This document shows positions 1 through 11,494 of a DNA stretch of 64,000 bases, piece by piece (the stretch's first letter is position 1; every line of letters starts with the position of its first letter). The DNA is taken from the NCBI GenBank assembly GCA_946807835.1, contig OX327712.1, positions 15,208,001 through 15,272,000 on the forward strand. The letters run 5' to 3'. Below the pieces are notes generated by a model. The model made no database searches. It saw only the letters and a list, made by a program, of their open reading frames with translations, and had not been told where the DNA came from. The translations under genes were made by a program, and so were the position numbers. Source of the stretch: Ailanthus altissimus. Taxonomy: Eukaryota > Streptophyta > Magnoliopsida > Sapindales > Simaroubaceae.

Positions 1-1689
1 AAAACCCAAAAATGAAGAAAATGGGACATAATTGTCCATGTTGGAAAGGTGAAGGGCAAGTATGTCCAATCAAATGATAAGGTGTTCAATAATTTTCAGG
101 GCGCCGGATGGTGAGTTAGTTTCGATTATGGCTCCGTAACTAAAATCGAGAAGTAGTTTACCTCCGGGCTTTGTATGCCGATTAGGGCATTTAATAGTTA
201 AATGAGATTCTAGTGTTCGATTTGGTTCTAAATGTCATTTATGGCGCGTAGGTAAGGATAACCAAGAGCGTTAACAGGAGCAGAAATCGAGAGCGAAATT
301 GAGCGCGCAGTGGTTGTGAGTGGAAATCTGCCATTTCTTTTACTTTTCGGTTATTATGTTTTTGCACAATGACTATGTATGTTTTATGAGCTTTCGATGC
401 ATAAACATGATTTATGATCTTGATATATTCATAGACATGCTTTTACATGATCGATTTGTGAAACAGTTTGGAAATTACTGTATTTGTTTTAAGGCCATTG
501 GTACCCTCAGATTATAGTGGTGATGATTGTATTAGACCCGGCCGGTATATCCCGTGCACATGGGAAGGTCTTGGGGGTGTGTCACTAACTCCGGGAAGTT
601 GGGATGTTGAGTCATGTGAGTCGCTCTATGTGTACGGGATATTGTCTCGCTATATGCATGCGATGTAGGATTCCGCTACATAGCCAGTGAGATGTCTTGA
701 GATGTCACTGTGGGTGTTGCTAGTTGAGGTGCCCTGTGACCTACTCACGTATGCGGTGCTAGTTGAGTCACTGCATGGGTATAGAGCTTTAGGGTTACCA
801 TTGGTACAGTTTAGAAAGAAAATGGCCGAGCAAGGATTTTACTAGTTTTCGATTTACCAATAGCATTTATGCATTTATATGCTCACAGCAGTTATTATGT
901 TATACAGATTCTGAATATAGTTTTTCAAAGATGTAGATAAAATCCGCTCGGTAAGATTTCATTAGCATATGATATTAGAAACCGGTTTACAATTTTACAT
1001 CCGTTTTAGAAGCATAATTTCTGCGTGTACTTTAGAAATTGTTATCTTTGTATAATATTCTTGTAATTGAATTCTCATTTACACTCACTGAGTTCCTTTA
1101 GCTCACTCGTTTTATGTTTTAAACCCCTTTCCCAGGTGCAGGTCTCGAAACGCAAGCTGCTGATTCTCCTATCGCCGAGTAGTGGGCCGAATCCAAAGAT
1201 AATTTTGTACATGTAAATGTGCTAATAGCACTATTTACTTTATGCATAATAGTTGTAGGCATGTATATTTGTAAGTATGTGTTGAATCAAGAAGAAGAGA
1301 TTTCCAGTTTATGATGATCGTTTTTATTTTTTATGATTATGCTTATTTTGTGATTTACACGAAATAATTGAGTTGTATTGGATTTGATTTGAAAAGGATC
1401 GGAGGTTCGAATTAGTAGAATTGAGATGAGTTGGAATTAGAAGTGAAATTTCTTTGCAGGTTTATATGGATTTTCTGAAAAACAGGGGAAACTCTGTCCG
1501 TTTGTTTTTAAAACTAAGATGTCGTTTTCATGTATATTACTAGATCTTCTTAGTAGTAACAAGAATTAAAAAGGGGTTCGCCTCGCGAAATTTCTTAACT
1601 TACCCAGTTAAGTTCGGAGGAACTTCCGTCGGGGTACCCGACAGAGTCACTGAGATCTATAGTAGAGGATCTCGGGTCAGGTCTTGTCA
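1..1689 (+). repeat. Ty3/gypsy LTR (chromovirus-like), left end outside the window
   Basis: This stretch is GC-richer than its surroundings and has no sustained reading frame. It contains blocks that recur in LTRs of plant chromoviruses (Tekay/Del type): a direct repeat in which 'ctagttgag' occurs at about 720 and 760, a 'ccctttcccaggtgcaggt' block near 1128, and a terminal 'ctcgggtcaggtcttgtca' ending at 1689. It is either the 3' LTR of an element lying to the left or a solo LTR. The exact right boundary is inferred from the terminal CA. Lineage assignment is from memory of LTR style, not from a domain. Confidence 0.5.
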
Positions 1690-2060
1690 ATTACCAAATT
1701 TGTTCAACTCTTATATAATGTTTGCGTATTCTGTACCATGTGTTTACAGAGGAGTAATATAATTCATAGTTTATTTATTGAATATTTTTGTTCATTTTGT
1801 GCAATGAAATCCAAGAAAACTGCAAGTGAAAGTTACCTTGGCCATCTTTGCTATCAATTTTCACAAAGAACATCATAATTATCTTGTAGCAATCATTCAA
1901 TATTATATTTGTATTTAGATTCTTCTATTTGCAGAGAGATAACATAACAAATCAGCGTTCTTTTATTCACCCCCACGTATGCGACGGTTACTCGCCATTG
2001 AAAAAACTTTTTGCAACAGCTATTTAGCTGTCACAAAAAGCAGAAACGCATTTAAGATAT
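1690..2060. other. Gap without a recognisable gene
   Basis: AT-rich sequence between the gypsy LTR and the first MITE. Only short chance reading frames are present; I see no coding or repeat signature. Confidence 0.5.
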
Positions 2061-2252
2061 GAATAACGCAACATTTTTTAGATGTTATTTTAAAATTTTT
2101 AATTATATATAATGTGTCAAATTAATTATTTTATAATAAAATAATATAATAAATAATTTTAAAAATTATATCATTTTATAATTTAATAATTATTTAACAC
2201 ATTTATTTAAAATAAAAAAACTTGAGATACTATTTCAAATATAACATTACTC
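2061..2252. mobile_element. AT-rich MITE, copy A
   Basis: About 190 bp, more than 80% A+T, with imperfect terminal inverted repeats: the left end reads 'gaataacgcaacattt' and the complement of the right end reads 'gagtaatgttatattt'. The core 'tcattttataatttaataat' recurs in copy B at 7754-7968, which supports a repeated non-coding element rather than chance AT-rich DNA. Superfamily unknown; the target duplication could not be fixed. Confidence 0.45.
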
Positions 2253-3716
2253 TGTAGTATATTGATGGGTATATATAGCAAGTTATATGCCGTTCAAGTC
2301 TGCACATGATACTTTTGTGGAGATCATGTGACTGTAGTGAAGAATGGTTGTTTTATTAAAAAATAATAATTTAAGTTTTCATTTTATAAAATATAATTAT
2401 AAAATCATGATAAAATTTTAAATTAAAAGCCTTTTCTCTACAATTTTTAAAAATAAAAAAACACTAAAGCACAAGTTGCAAGGACATGTAACACTTAGAA
2501 ATTAGTTTGAGCAACAATTCCATGATTTATTTGCATATCATTAAGAAAAGAAATGACAATCGATGGCCAAAACTGTCCAAGTTTAGGGAACTCAAAGTTG
2601 CAAGCTCATACATGCGTCTCAAGCAAGATAAAACTTCCCATGAAATAAATTCTGAATATTATAAAATTAATGGTGGAAGTAATCATGCAAATGGATATAG
2701 TTGATTATGAAAAAGTAAATCTCAATAGTTTTTATAATAATTTTATTTTTAATTATTTGTTTATTTTTTAAATAGCTAGAGAACCTTTTAATTGGGATTT
2801 TAGGATTTGAACAATAGAAAGAACCATAATAATATTGAATTTCATATTTAAGTTTCTTTTTGTTACTAACAGGGGTGTTATAAAATCTTATAATTTTTAC
2901 TTATTTAATTAGAGTAAAAAGAAAAGGGGTTTTAAGAGGTACTTAGCCAAGAAAATAACAATATAAGAAAAAATGAAAATGTGAGCCTTATTCATATAGA
3001 CCATATAAATATTATATTTATACAAGATATTGAAATAGAAAAAAATAAAATATTCTATAATTTCAGAGACATTAAATAAGATTTGACATAAGATGACATA
3101 CTTTACTTCTGATTAATGTTACAATAATAATTCAATGATGATCCTCAAAAATGTTTTTTATTTTTTTCACTCATAAATTTGATAATTCTAGATTCATGCA
3201 TGTCAAGTGTTCTATTAAAATTAAAATTTTCACAAATTCACAAAGAACTGAGGTAAGGATTCGTCAAATTAAAAAAGTCGACGTTGACTTACAACGAACA
3301 AAATTTAGAATAAGCTTAAGTTATAAAATAGCAAGCAAACTATAAAATTTAAGTTATTACTCAGGGAAGAACAAGTTCAATAGTAGGACTATGGTAGCCA
3401 ACAAACAAGGATTGAAATCCTGGGTTAACAATAAGAACAAAAATAAAAACTAAATCAGAGAAAACATAATTGTATATTGAATGTGAAATGATCCTTTTAC
3501 AAAGATTATTATACTTTCATATAGGCTCAAAAAATCTTATTTATTCCTAATTTTAAAAGGAAAAAGAATCATAATCAAATACAAGTTCTTATTCTAATAG
3601 AAACTTAAATGAGCCTAATATCTCAACTGGGCCTAAAATTATATACATAATTACAAAAGGAACCCAAATGGGCTTATTTATACAACTTTGGGTCGGCTCC
3701 TCAATGATGATCCTCT
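2253..3716. other. AT-rich gap, nothing recognised
   Basis: No gene, hairpin or repeat that I can support. Reading frames of 60-65 codons at 2507 and 3151 have no recognisable domain and are probably chance. Confidence 0.45.
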
Positions 3717-4720
3717 CATTTCACTAAGCAACATTAGTTGAATCTCCTGTCTGGATCTTTATCCTTAGCTTATTAAGAGTTCTTATTCGAGCTGAGGACC
3801 CTTCCTCTAATGTTTTCCTCTTAGTAGATGGTATGACTACATTTATTCTTGTTGTAGGAAATGGACTAGTTTCAATAATAAGAGCCTTACCCTTTGAACT
3901 AAACAAGAGTTGGCCTTCAGTTATAAACCGTTGAATCTCATTCTTGAATACAATACAGTTGTTTACATGGTATCTCTAAGAGTTGTGCCATTTGTAATAA
4001 TCTTTGTCAGTGCCCTTTGTTCAGGTGGTGGGATGGTGTGGCCTTCAGATAACTTGATTTATTTGTCCTTTAAGAGCTAATCGAATATTTTATCGACTTT
4101 TCTTAGTCAAATGAATATTCCTTGGTTATTCGAGTATTTTTGCTAAACTTTTTCTTCTCTTTGGTGGAAGTCGGCATCTTGAGGACATGACATTTATATG
4201 TACCTTTGGATGACACCATCTTCTAGTCTCTTTTTATCGAGAGCCTTTGATAACTAGCCATTCTAGTTGCTAATTCATATAAATCCCTGAATCAACGTTC
4301 TTCAAAATATTCCATTACAGTAAAGGACATGCCTCTAACGACTACAAGCATACAGTTAGCTTTAGTAATTTGGGTGTGGCACCATATTCTAAGCTTGTAT
4401 TTGGACATTGATTCACCCGACATTTGTATTACTGTTGCAAGGCCATCAGAGTAACTTTTTAAAAGTGGTCTTTTAAAATTTGGTATATAACTTATCTTCC
4501 ATCTGCTCCTAACTAGCAATAGATTCTGGTACCAAGTTTGTGTATCAGGTAAAAGTAATCCTTGTCAAGGCATTACCGAACAACTTTAACTTCTAGAAAG
4601 TTGAAGAGCTAGCTTGTTCACACTGCATTATAAACCTTGAGATATGTTTGAAAGTATTGATCTTCTCTTTACTTAAAGATGAGAAAACTCGAGAATTTTG
4701 TACCCTTTAGGAAAAAAAGA
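3717..4720 (-). pseudogene. Ty3/gypsy gag-region remnant
   Basis: On the minus strand an open piece at 3724-3906 and the segment just upstream encode text typical of the region after gag in plant gypsy polyproteins: a short C-x-V-F-K-x-x-I-Q type motif followed by a stretch resembling 'GKALIIETSPFPT'. A second piece at 4292-4519 resembles gag. Stops and frameshifts occur throughout, so no protein is expected. No LTRs attributable to it were found next to it. Confidence 0.4.
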
Positions 4721-5140
4721 AAAACTCATTTATACTATAGAGGTATAGTAGTCGTGAGAAAGAAAGATAATTTAAAAAATGAATTGTTATTTGTTTATAA
4801 AAGGTTAAGAGTTAACCTTATATTCGAGAGATAGTAATAAATTAGAAATAAGAGTTACTTCAAATAATTCTGAAAAGGAAAGCTACCATTCTAGCTTGAG
4901 GAAGCCCACCACATCCTCAACTAGAATTGTTCAAAGCACACTTCGAGGATAAGTTCCCTAATCTCATTAGTGTAATGAGATTATTTTAGTGTGTATTATA
5001 TTTCCACTACGTTGCATGTGAGACATGCAATGTTTAAATTTTATTTTAAAATGCACATATTCACCCATAGCACGGTACAAACGCAAACAGCACCAATACC
5101 ATATGTATATATAGATGATTATTAAAATGCGTAATATAGT
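4721..5140. other. Gap without a gene; small palindrome
   Basis: No coding signature. A perfect 10-bp inverted repeat (taatctcatt / aatgagatta) with a 5-bp spacer lies at 4959-4983; its meaning is unknown. Confidence 0.4.
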
Positions 5141-5530
5141 CACTCGACCATCGATAGGGGCTTGTGATGAGATTAGTGTTTAAGATAACAATTGATAATA
5201 AGAGATTAACTAAGAGGTTAATAAATTCAATGAAATACAATAGGATGAGTGCACAACCTAGATTACTTTCAATTTGTGAGTTTAACCCTTTATTTATTTA
5301 CTATTTAGGCTTAGTTTAATTTGATAGAATTAATTTAATTAATTAAGTTTCATATTTTAGATTTCTCTGAATTAAAGTAGAGTAGACATAATTTTAGTAA
5401 TTGATTGAAGAGTTAAATCATATAGTCCCTGTGAAAATGATGTCTGGACTTAACTTCTATATTACTTAATACAATAGCGTGCATTTGCACTAGGCTATTA
5501 TAGCAGTAATCAGTGCCTACCTGATTCTTC
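5141..5530 (+). repeat. Athila-type LTR fragment (3' part)
   Basis: The stretch parallels the last ~390 bp of the LTR at 39984-41399. Both run from a 'gac[ct][ag]tcga' block through a 'aactaag[ag]ggtta' block, 'attttagtaat[ct]gatt', a 'tc[ct]c[ct]gtg' block and finally a 'gcgtgca[ct]ttg[ct]ac/gctagg' end. This is the characteristic U5 end of Athila/Tat-type LTRs. No coding part of the same element adjoins it. Confidence 0.5.
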
Positions 5531-5589
5531 TATTCTCCCATGTGGTTTAAATTCTAAAATCTTAATGCTTTCACTTTTTCTTGTGTTTA

Positions 5590-6800
5590 AAGGAGATATA
5601 TAGTGTGTAAAACACCCATAAAAATGCTAAACCTAGTTGGAATAGGAGTCCAAACATTTTAGAGTCCAAAACACCCTCAAAGAAGTCAAAACGAGCCAAA
5701 ATAGGACTTTTCTATTTTGGGCGCTGCAGCGCTAACGCTTTCCTGTGCTAGCACTGTGGCACTCGCCTGACGCCTCAATGTTATACACCTGGCGTTGGGG
5801 CTTTGCGACCTGTACATTAATTCTTCATTTTCTTTGACTTTAAACTCTCTTTATAATATTCATCTCAATTCTTACTTATATAAGATTGTTGAATCATCAT
5901 TTCCAACATTTCCTTCATTGATTCAAAATCACTTTCTATAAAGCTAATCAATTTCATCCCCTCTTTGACTAATGCTCTCTGACATCGTCTAAAGTTAAGT
6001 TTCAAACTTAATTAAGGCTTTTATGACTGCCATCTCCAAATATTCTTAAATGTTAATGTTTAGAGTAGTCCTAATATTGTGATCTCACATGTCTTGAAGA
6101 CACCTTGACCACAATTCTTTAACGACTGAGATCCTATTCTTACCATTTCTACTCTTTTCACACATTCTCTTTTGACCTCAGCCATAATGTGAGATAATTC
6201 AAAAGCAACTTTATAGTTGGTTTCATAATCAACAACCTTATGTTGATCCCATACAAACACTTTTCTTCAACACATAGCCTCCATTTGTGCTTCTCACCTC
6301 TTAATCTTTTTGCATCCCTTTTAGTATTCCTTCTTTTGTCTTCTATGAATATTCCTAGTTTGTTCTAGCAGTCCAAAGTCCATTAAGTTTTCATGAGATG
6401 ACGAACAAAATTTCATACTTAATCACTCCTATGTTTTTATACCATGTAGTCTCAATCTTATTCTACAAATCTCCTATAAACTTGCTAAAAGTCATATCTC
6501 AAGCTATAATGGATCTACCATTGGTAAATAACAATTCTTCATAACTCATATGGAAACAATACCCTAGAATTAGAATTGTTCATTCATCAGACACTTGTTT
6601 CTCTAGAAGCTCTCACACGATCAAGGTTTTGTTCCCCTAGTCATTATACAGACTTCAAAATTCACCTTCTTTCTATCTTGATCTTATCTCTTCAACTATC
6701 ACTTATCAAGTACTCTAGACTTCTTTTTGGATATCTCCTTCAATCTTGATTGTTCTTTTTTTGTTATCTTTATTTCATGTCCAATCAGCATGATTCTTCT
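5590..6800 (-). mobile_element. Copia remnant with part of its 3' LTR
   Basis: The plus-strand text from about 5590 to 5908 ends in 'tccaaca', as do both LTRs of the copia derivative at 11495-13930, and the following ~350 bp (5909-6260) is clearly related to 12051-12395 of that element. A purine-rich tract on the minus strand abuts the LTR end as a polypurine tract would. On the minus strand 6060-6260 keeps a short frame with 'EVKREC' text but the rest is broken. The region to about 6800 is probably pol remnant, but I cannot place specific domains. Confidence 0.4.
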
Positions 6801-6806
6801 CACTGT

Positions 6807-7560
6807 GACCTAGACCAATTTAAGATAACAAAATTGAAATACTATTTAAGAAGTGTAACCTTACTCACATTGCTTTGACGTTTAACTAGTGTTGGTGGAA
6901 GCTTCATTGACCATTGGAGTAGTTAGAAAAACTATAAATTACCCCCACCTCTGTGTTTCAAGCATTACTTAATGACCCCTCTCATGTTTCATATAATCCC
7001 AAAAAATTTATCATGACCTAGACCTAGACCAATTTAAGATTAAAAAAATTAAAATAATATTTAAAAAGTGTAACCTTACTCACGTTGCTTTGACGCTTCA
7101 CTAGTGTTGATAGAAGCATCATTAACCATTGGAGTAGTTAGGGAAATTATAAATTACCCTCACCTCAATATTTCAAGCATTACTCATTGACTCCTCTCAT
7201 ATTTCATATAACTATAAAAAAAATTTATTATTACAAAAATTTTATTTAACATTAATGAAAAATAGTAATGTGAAGGTATCTGTAAAAGTATATTAAATAG
7301 TTAATGTTAAATAAAAATTTTATAATAGTAAAAAAATTTAAATAATATAAAATACGAGAAAGGGTAAGTGAATAATACTTAAAACACTAAGAAGCAATTT
7401 ATAGTTTGCCGAGTTATTATTGTGAAATATTTTGACCATTGGGATAGTTATTATTGAGAAATATTTTTACAAGTGTTGGTGCAAGCTTCGTTGACCGTTG
7501 GAGTAGTTATCATTGAGAAATATATTTGATGAGTGTCGATGCCTGCACCAACTGTAAAGG
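6807..7560. repeat. Tandem duplication plus inverted copy (foldback cluster)
   Basis: A ~214-bp unit beginning 'gacctagaccaatttaag' occurs at 6807-7020 and again at 7021-7227. The end of the second copy is then repeated in inverted orientation across a short spacer: the arm 'attttatttaacattaa' near 7238 faces 'ttaatgttaaataaaa' near 7300, and the complementarity continues outward to about 7415. A third partial copy of the motif 'gaccgttggagtagtta' follows at about 7490. No coding potential. It looks like a foldback or MITE-type element duplicated in place. Confidence 0.55.
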
Positions 7561-7753
7561 TCTAGTCAACTAGTACTTGATTCATAGACATCATGCATGA
7601 CGCAAATGACTTTTAGAAACCAAATGCCAGATGATTAATCTTCACGTAATTAATGATCTCAGCCAGCCATTTAATTAAACCCTTAATTACAAGATCGTAA
7701 TTTTCGTATAGCGCGGAACGTTATTACTCAAAATTTGAATAATTTGTTAAGAG

Positions 7754-7968
7754 ATAATATTATACTTTTTAAACGATATTTTAATTTGTTTTTAAAATGA
7801 TATGTTAAGTATTATTTTATAATTTAATAATTATTTAAATTATAAATTTGATAATAAAATAATATATTATATTAATTTTAAAAATTACATCATTTTATAA
7901 TTTAATAATTATATGATACATTAATTTAAAATAAAAAATATAAGATTCTATTTATAGTATAGCATTAC
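7754..7968. mobile_element. AT-rich MITE, copy B
   Basis: Same core as copy A ('tcattttataatttaataat' and 'aatttaaaataaaaa'). The complement of the right end, 'taatgctatactataaat', resembles the left end 'aatattatactttttaaa'. Non-coding. Confidence 0.45.
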
Positions 7969-8013
7969 TAATTACTAAATTTATAAAAAAAAAATACTTA
8001 AAAATAGAGTATT

Positions 8014-8194
8014 ATTGTTACACTTCTCAAATTATATTTAAAAATTAAAATTCTAAATTAATGTGTAAACAAATACTAAGTGATGAAATAGTATAATTTT
8101 TAAAATAATTAATTATATTATTTATCATCTAATTATTAATTATCACGTGTTTTGATATTTTAATTTTTAAATATTAATTTGAGAGCGTAGCATT
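8014..8194. mobile_element. MITE copy C with ~38-bp terminal inverted repeats
   Basis: The left end runs 'attgttacacttctcaaatt' and the complement of the right end runs 'aatgctacgctctcaaatta'; similarity continues through a shared 'atatttaaaaattaaaat'. The 181-bp element is AT-rich and non-coding. It is probably a distant relative of copies A and B, whose ends also show a 'taatgctata' type terminus. Confidence 0.6.
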
Positions 8195-8889
8195 TTTCTT
8201 AAAAATATTGTATTATGCTCTTACTTTTCAAACTTTTATGATCAAAGCTACTTAAAAACAGAGAGAAGGCAAAAAAAAAAAAAAAGGTTCTGCTAAGCAA
8301 GTAAATGTGCAAATGTTTACAGTGTCTAATCATAATTCATAAATATAACGTAATCATCATAATTCACAAATATAACGATACAGTATGCAAGGTTTATAAA
8401 CACAAACTTATTCAGAGACGGACTCAGACGTGAAATTATGGGAAGGCCAAATTGTTATAATTAAAAAATTATGTTTAGTCAAAGCATACGTTTAAGTGGT
8501 TAAAGTATTAGTTTTAATTTATAACGATTATTTCAGCCCTCCCTCTCAAGTTTAATTAATCAAGAAATACTTCAATATAATCAATCCGGATTTTCTTTTA
8601 AGTAAATTTTTTTTCAAATTTTTTATTAACATGTAATTGACAAAGATTAATGATTGTTATAAAAATAATAAAAAAATAAATGTTAATCATTAAAGCTCAA
8701 TATAAAACACGTGCCAATTAAATCCTTAAAAGTTTAGGTAAAAATTAATTCAAACCGATCTTTTGAACTTTAGGCAACTTTTATTAACCGATCTTTTTCA
8801 ATGCTTCGTTTGCATAACCCTAAATCAATCAAATCAATTTAAAAGAAATAATTTAAGACAATTTAAGATAAATAATCTCTCAGTAAACA
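8195..8889. other. Gap without a gene
   Basis: AT-rich sequence with a run of A near 8271. A short direct repeat ('cataattca[ct]aaatataacg') lies at about 8330-8375. Nothing coding was seen. Confidence 0.45.
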
Positions 8890-8980
8890 GGTTGGTGGAT
8901 AAGGTACAACTATCCCTCATGGAATTCTTGATATAATAAAGCGAAATTCCTCGAAATCGGTTGTACCTTCTCCACCAACC
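8890..8980. ncRNA. Candidate miRNA hairpin, miR482/2118-like
   Basis: A 91-nt inverted repeat. The 5' arm (8890-8910) contains 'gttggtggataaggtacaac' and the 3' arm (8960-8980) 'gttgtaccttctccaccaac'; one of 21 positions differs, and weaker pairing continues inward ('ggaattc' with 'gaaattcc') to a small loop. The complement of the 3' arm can be read as V-G-G-E-G-T-T, close to the GGxGKTT P-loop of NLR resistance proteins. miR482/2118 family members are complementary to exactly that motif, and a 22-nt species beginning with T at 8961 would fit their size and position on the 3' arm. No expression evidence is available; a foldback MITE is the main alternative. Confidence 0.35.
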
Positions 8981-8987
8981 TTATAAA

Positions 8988-9175
8988 AATGGGTTGGTGA
9001 GAGGTATAGCGGATAAGTGGTGGTGATGATGGTGTAAAACCAATATTTGTTTTAATACGAAAAGCACCGATTTGGTTTTTAAGAAATACTGATATTTAGT
9101 CCAATAATCTCTCAGTAATATTTTATTTCACTTTCATCACTACCACTTATCCGGTTTACTTCTCACCTACCCAAT
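8988..9175. ncRNA. Second hairpin, related to the one at 8890
   Basis: A long stem of about 44 bp. The 5' arm starts near 8990 ('gggttggtgagaggtatagc', then 'ggataagtggtggtgatgat') and pairs with the 3' arm at 9131-9174 ('atcactaccacttatccgg', then 'cttctcacctaccca'). The 5' arm starts with 'ggttggtg' like hairpin 1, and the motif 'aataatctctcagtaa' flanks both hairpins (8871 and 9103), which suggests local duplication of one ancestral unit. The stem is longer than a typical plant miRNA duplex, so a young miRNA-like locus or a foldback repeat are both possible. Confidence 0.3.
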
Positions 9176-9787
9176 CTTAAAAGAAAATTCTCACTTTTAT
9201 TACTGGTTTTTATTTTAATTTATTTAGTAGGTCTGATCTTTTTTTAAATACTCAATTACTTTTTTTTTTTGTTAATACTTTCATTCTTGAAAAATGATCA
9301 TTTTGCATTCTTAAAATAATATAGTTAATATTTAAAAAAAAAAATTTTAATGAGTAAATTAAAATACCAACAGGGACGAAACTAATAATTTTCCTTTTCA
9401 AAATATTGAATGAAATTCTAACTTTAATCAGCAGGTAACTGCACACACACGACGCCGGGGCTGCTATTTTCATTTAAAGGAATTTGAAGTTGAAAAAGTC
9501 CTCTTCTTAAATTTAAAATAATCATGCGCACTTGAGGGCTTGTCCCAATGGCAATATGATCCGTCCTTTCATTTTCGAATTTCATTTTTCCTTTCATTAT
9601 CATGAACCACCGGCGACCAGAACCTTGTTTCATTCTCTGAATTCAACCTTGATTTGTTTTATTAGGGCAATTCTGAAACTTCTTGCCCAAGAAAGAGTCT
9701 CACTCCATCCATCACTCCTATAAGTTGACAATATTTGTGGCATGGGTTACTCAAATAATTAGCATACAGATATTCATTCTCAGAAAC
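9176..9787 (+). other. Upstream region of the GST gene
   Basis: No gene. It contains poly-T and poly-A runs and, from 9420, a more complex sequence leading into the GST start. I see no convincing TATA box at a suitable distance. An in-frame ATG at 9683 would add 35 residues without homology and is probably in the leader. Confidence 0.4.
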
Positions 9788-10165
9788 ATGGCTGAAGTGA
9801 AGCTTCATGGGAGATGGCCTAGTCCTTATACTTACAGAGTGCTATGGGCTCTAAAGCTGAAAGGCGTGCCATATGAGTATGCGGAAGAAGATTTCTTCAA
9901 CAGAAGTGCTTTGCTTTTGCAGTACAATCCAGTGCACAAGAAGGTTCCAGTGCTTGTTCATGGTGGAAGACCAATTTGCGAGTCCATGGTTATTATCGAA
10001 TATATTGAAGAGATTTGGCCTCAGAATCCCTTGTTGCCAACTGATCCTTATGATAAAGCCGTGGCTCGTTTTTGGGTTAAATTTGCCGAAGACAAGGTGC
10101 TTTTTCACAACTTTGACTAATTATTCTTGTTGATTGTTTTTGTTTTTTTTCTTTACTAATACGCT

Positions 10166-10203
<38 letters not shown>

Positions 10204-10963
10204 TATTTTTTTCATTCTGATACTTCGTTCAGAATACTTGCAGGATAATACTTGAATTAATTTTTCTATGGTCCTTGAGATTGTTAGATCTGTTAATATA
10301 TAACAAGTCTAACTTGTTATTACCTATATGATTTAATGGTCATGGATTCTCTCTAACCTGAATTTAGCTTGCGAATATTTTGCTTCAGGTACAAAAGTAA
10401 AGATTTTGTGCATTTTGCTACGTTCTTATTTCTTAATTAGTAATCACAAACTATATTTATTTAGCTTATAATTAGATCAGAAGAAAATTCTAATCCCTAC
10501 AAAAACTAAGGTTCTGGCGCAAGCTAATTCCTTAGCTCCTACGTTTGATCTGACAATGTTAATAATCTTATATAAAACATCCCAGGAGGATGCTGCATTC
10601 TGGAAAATGATCCGTAGCAGTGGGCAACAACTAGAGAAGGCAATGAAAGAAACCTTGGAAATGCTAGAAACAGTTGAAGAATATGGCCTCGGAGAGAATA
10701 AATTTTTCCATGGAGAAAAGATTGGCATAGTGGACATAGCATTTGGTTCAATTGTTTATTGGTTGCAAGTCCTTCAAGATGTAGTAGGGGTGAAACTATT
10801 AGAATCCCACAAATTTCCTCGCTTGCACGCTTGGATTGAAAATTTCAAGCAAGTGCCTATAATTAAAGAAAATCTTCCCAATCAGCATGAGATGTTCGAC
10901 TTTTTCAAGCGTCGCCGGGAAATTCGGCTTCGGCATGAACATGAGTCTCTCTCTGTGGCTTAA
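9788..10963 (+). CDS. GSTU: Glutathione S-transferase, tau class (2 exons)
   Basis: Cytosolic enzyme that conjugates glutathione to electrophiles such as herbicides and oxidised lipids. Exon 1 is 9788-10096 (103 codons) and exon 2 starts at 10586 (or 10589) and ends with TAA at 10961-10963, giving about 228 residues, normal for the class. The single intron has a GT donor at 10097 and an AG acceptor at 10584-10585, at the position usual for plant tau GSTs. The thioredoxin-like N domain shows the catalytic Ser12 in 'WPSPYTYRV', the cis-Pro context 'KVPVLVHGG' (Val53-Pro54) and the glutathione-binding Glu65-Ser66 in '[11 protein letters not shown]'. The helical C domain keeps '[12 protein letters not shown]' and '[22 protein letters not shown]'. 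Start chosen at MAEVKLHG, the normal tau N terminus. The C-terminal tail '[11 protein letters not shown]' is somewhat longer than usual. No disabling mutation seen. Confidence 0.9.
10170..10197. repeat. (TA)n microsatellite in the GST intron
   Basis: Fourteen TA dinucleotides within the GST intron; likely length-polymorphic. Confidence 0.85.
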
Positions 10964-11494
10964 ACCTGTTCCTCGAGTCTCTTTCTGTGCACTTGCTGTT
11001 CTTTTGACTTTTTCATGAATACGAATAATAACGAGTAATAAGGACTCAACTTACTAAATTTTATCTTTCTTTCTATGGTTCTTTGTTCAAGATAACTATA
11101 CATGTATATATTGATTCGGGTAATATAAAATAATACTCAACTTCAAGGAGCATCGCAAAATAGACTTTCGGTGTTTTATTTTTTAAGATTCATAAAAAAT
11201 TAATTGGAATGAATTTTAAGTTTAGAAAGTTCAGAAATAAGGTAATCCGTGATTGTATACATCTATGCCTTGACAATCCAAAGTGTTGGATTTTTAAGTA
11301 TCCACACAAAAAGGTTTTTTATGTGCATTGTAGATGACTTGACTTACAAGTAATTAAAAATATAAAAATATCAAAACAAAAGGATTACAATCTTACAATT
11401 ATATAAGATGGTTTACGTGGTCGAGGAACAAAATCTTATACCTACAGTGGATTATGGGATCTTAATCTCTTTTATTCGTTCACAAAGAACTCAC
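10964..11494. other. 3' flank of the GST gene
   Basis: Presumed 3' UTR with AATAAT-like motifs about 60 bp past the stop, then AT-rich sequence without features up to the copia LTR. Confidence 0.4.

Noticed and set aside
9683..9787. Upstream in-frame ATG of the GST gene as the true start
   Set aside because: The 35 extra residues have no counterpart in tau GSTs, whose N terminus normally begins MAEVK-like.
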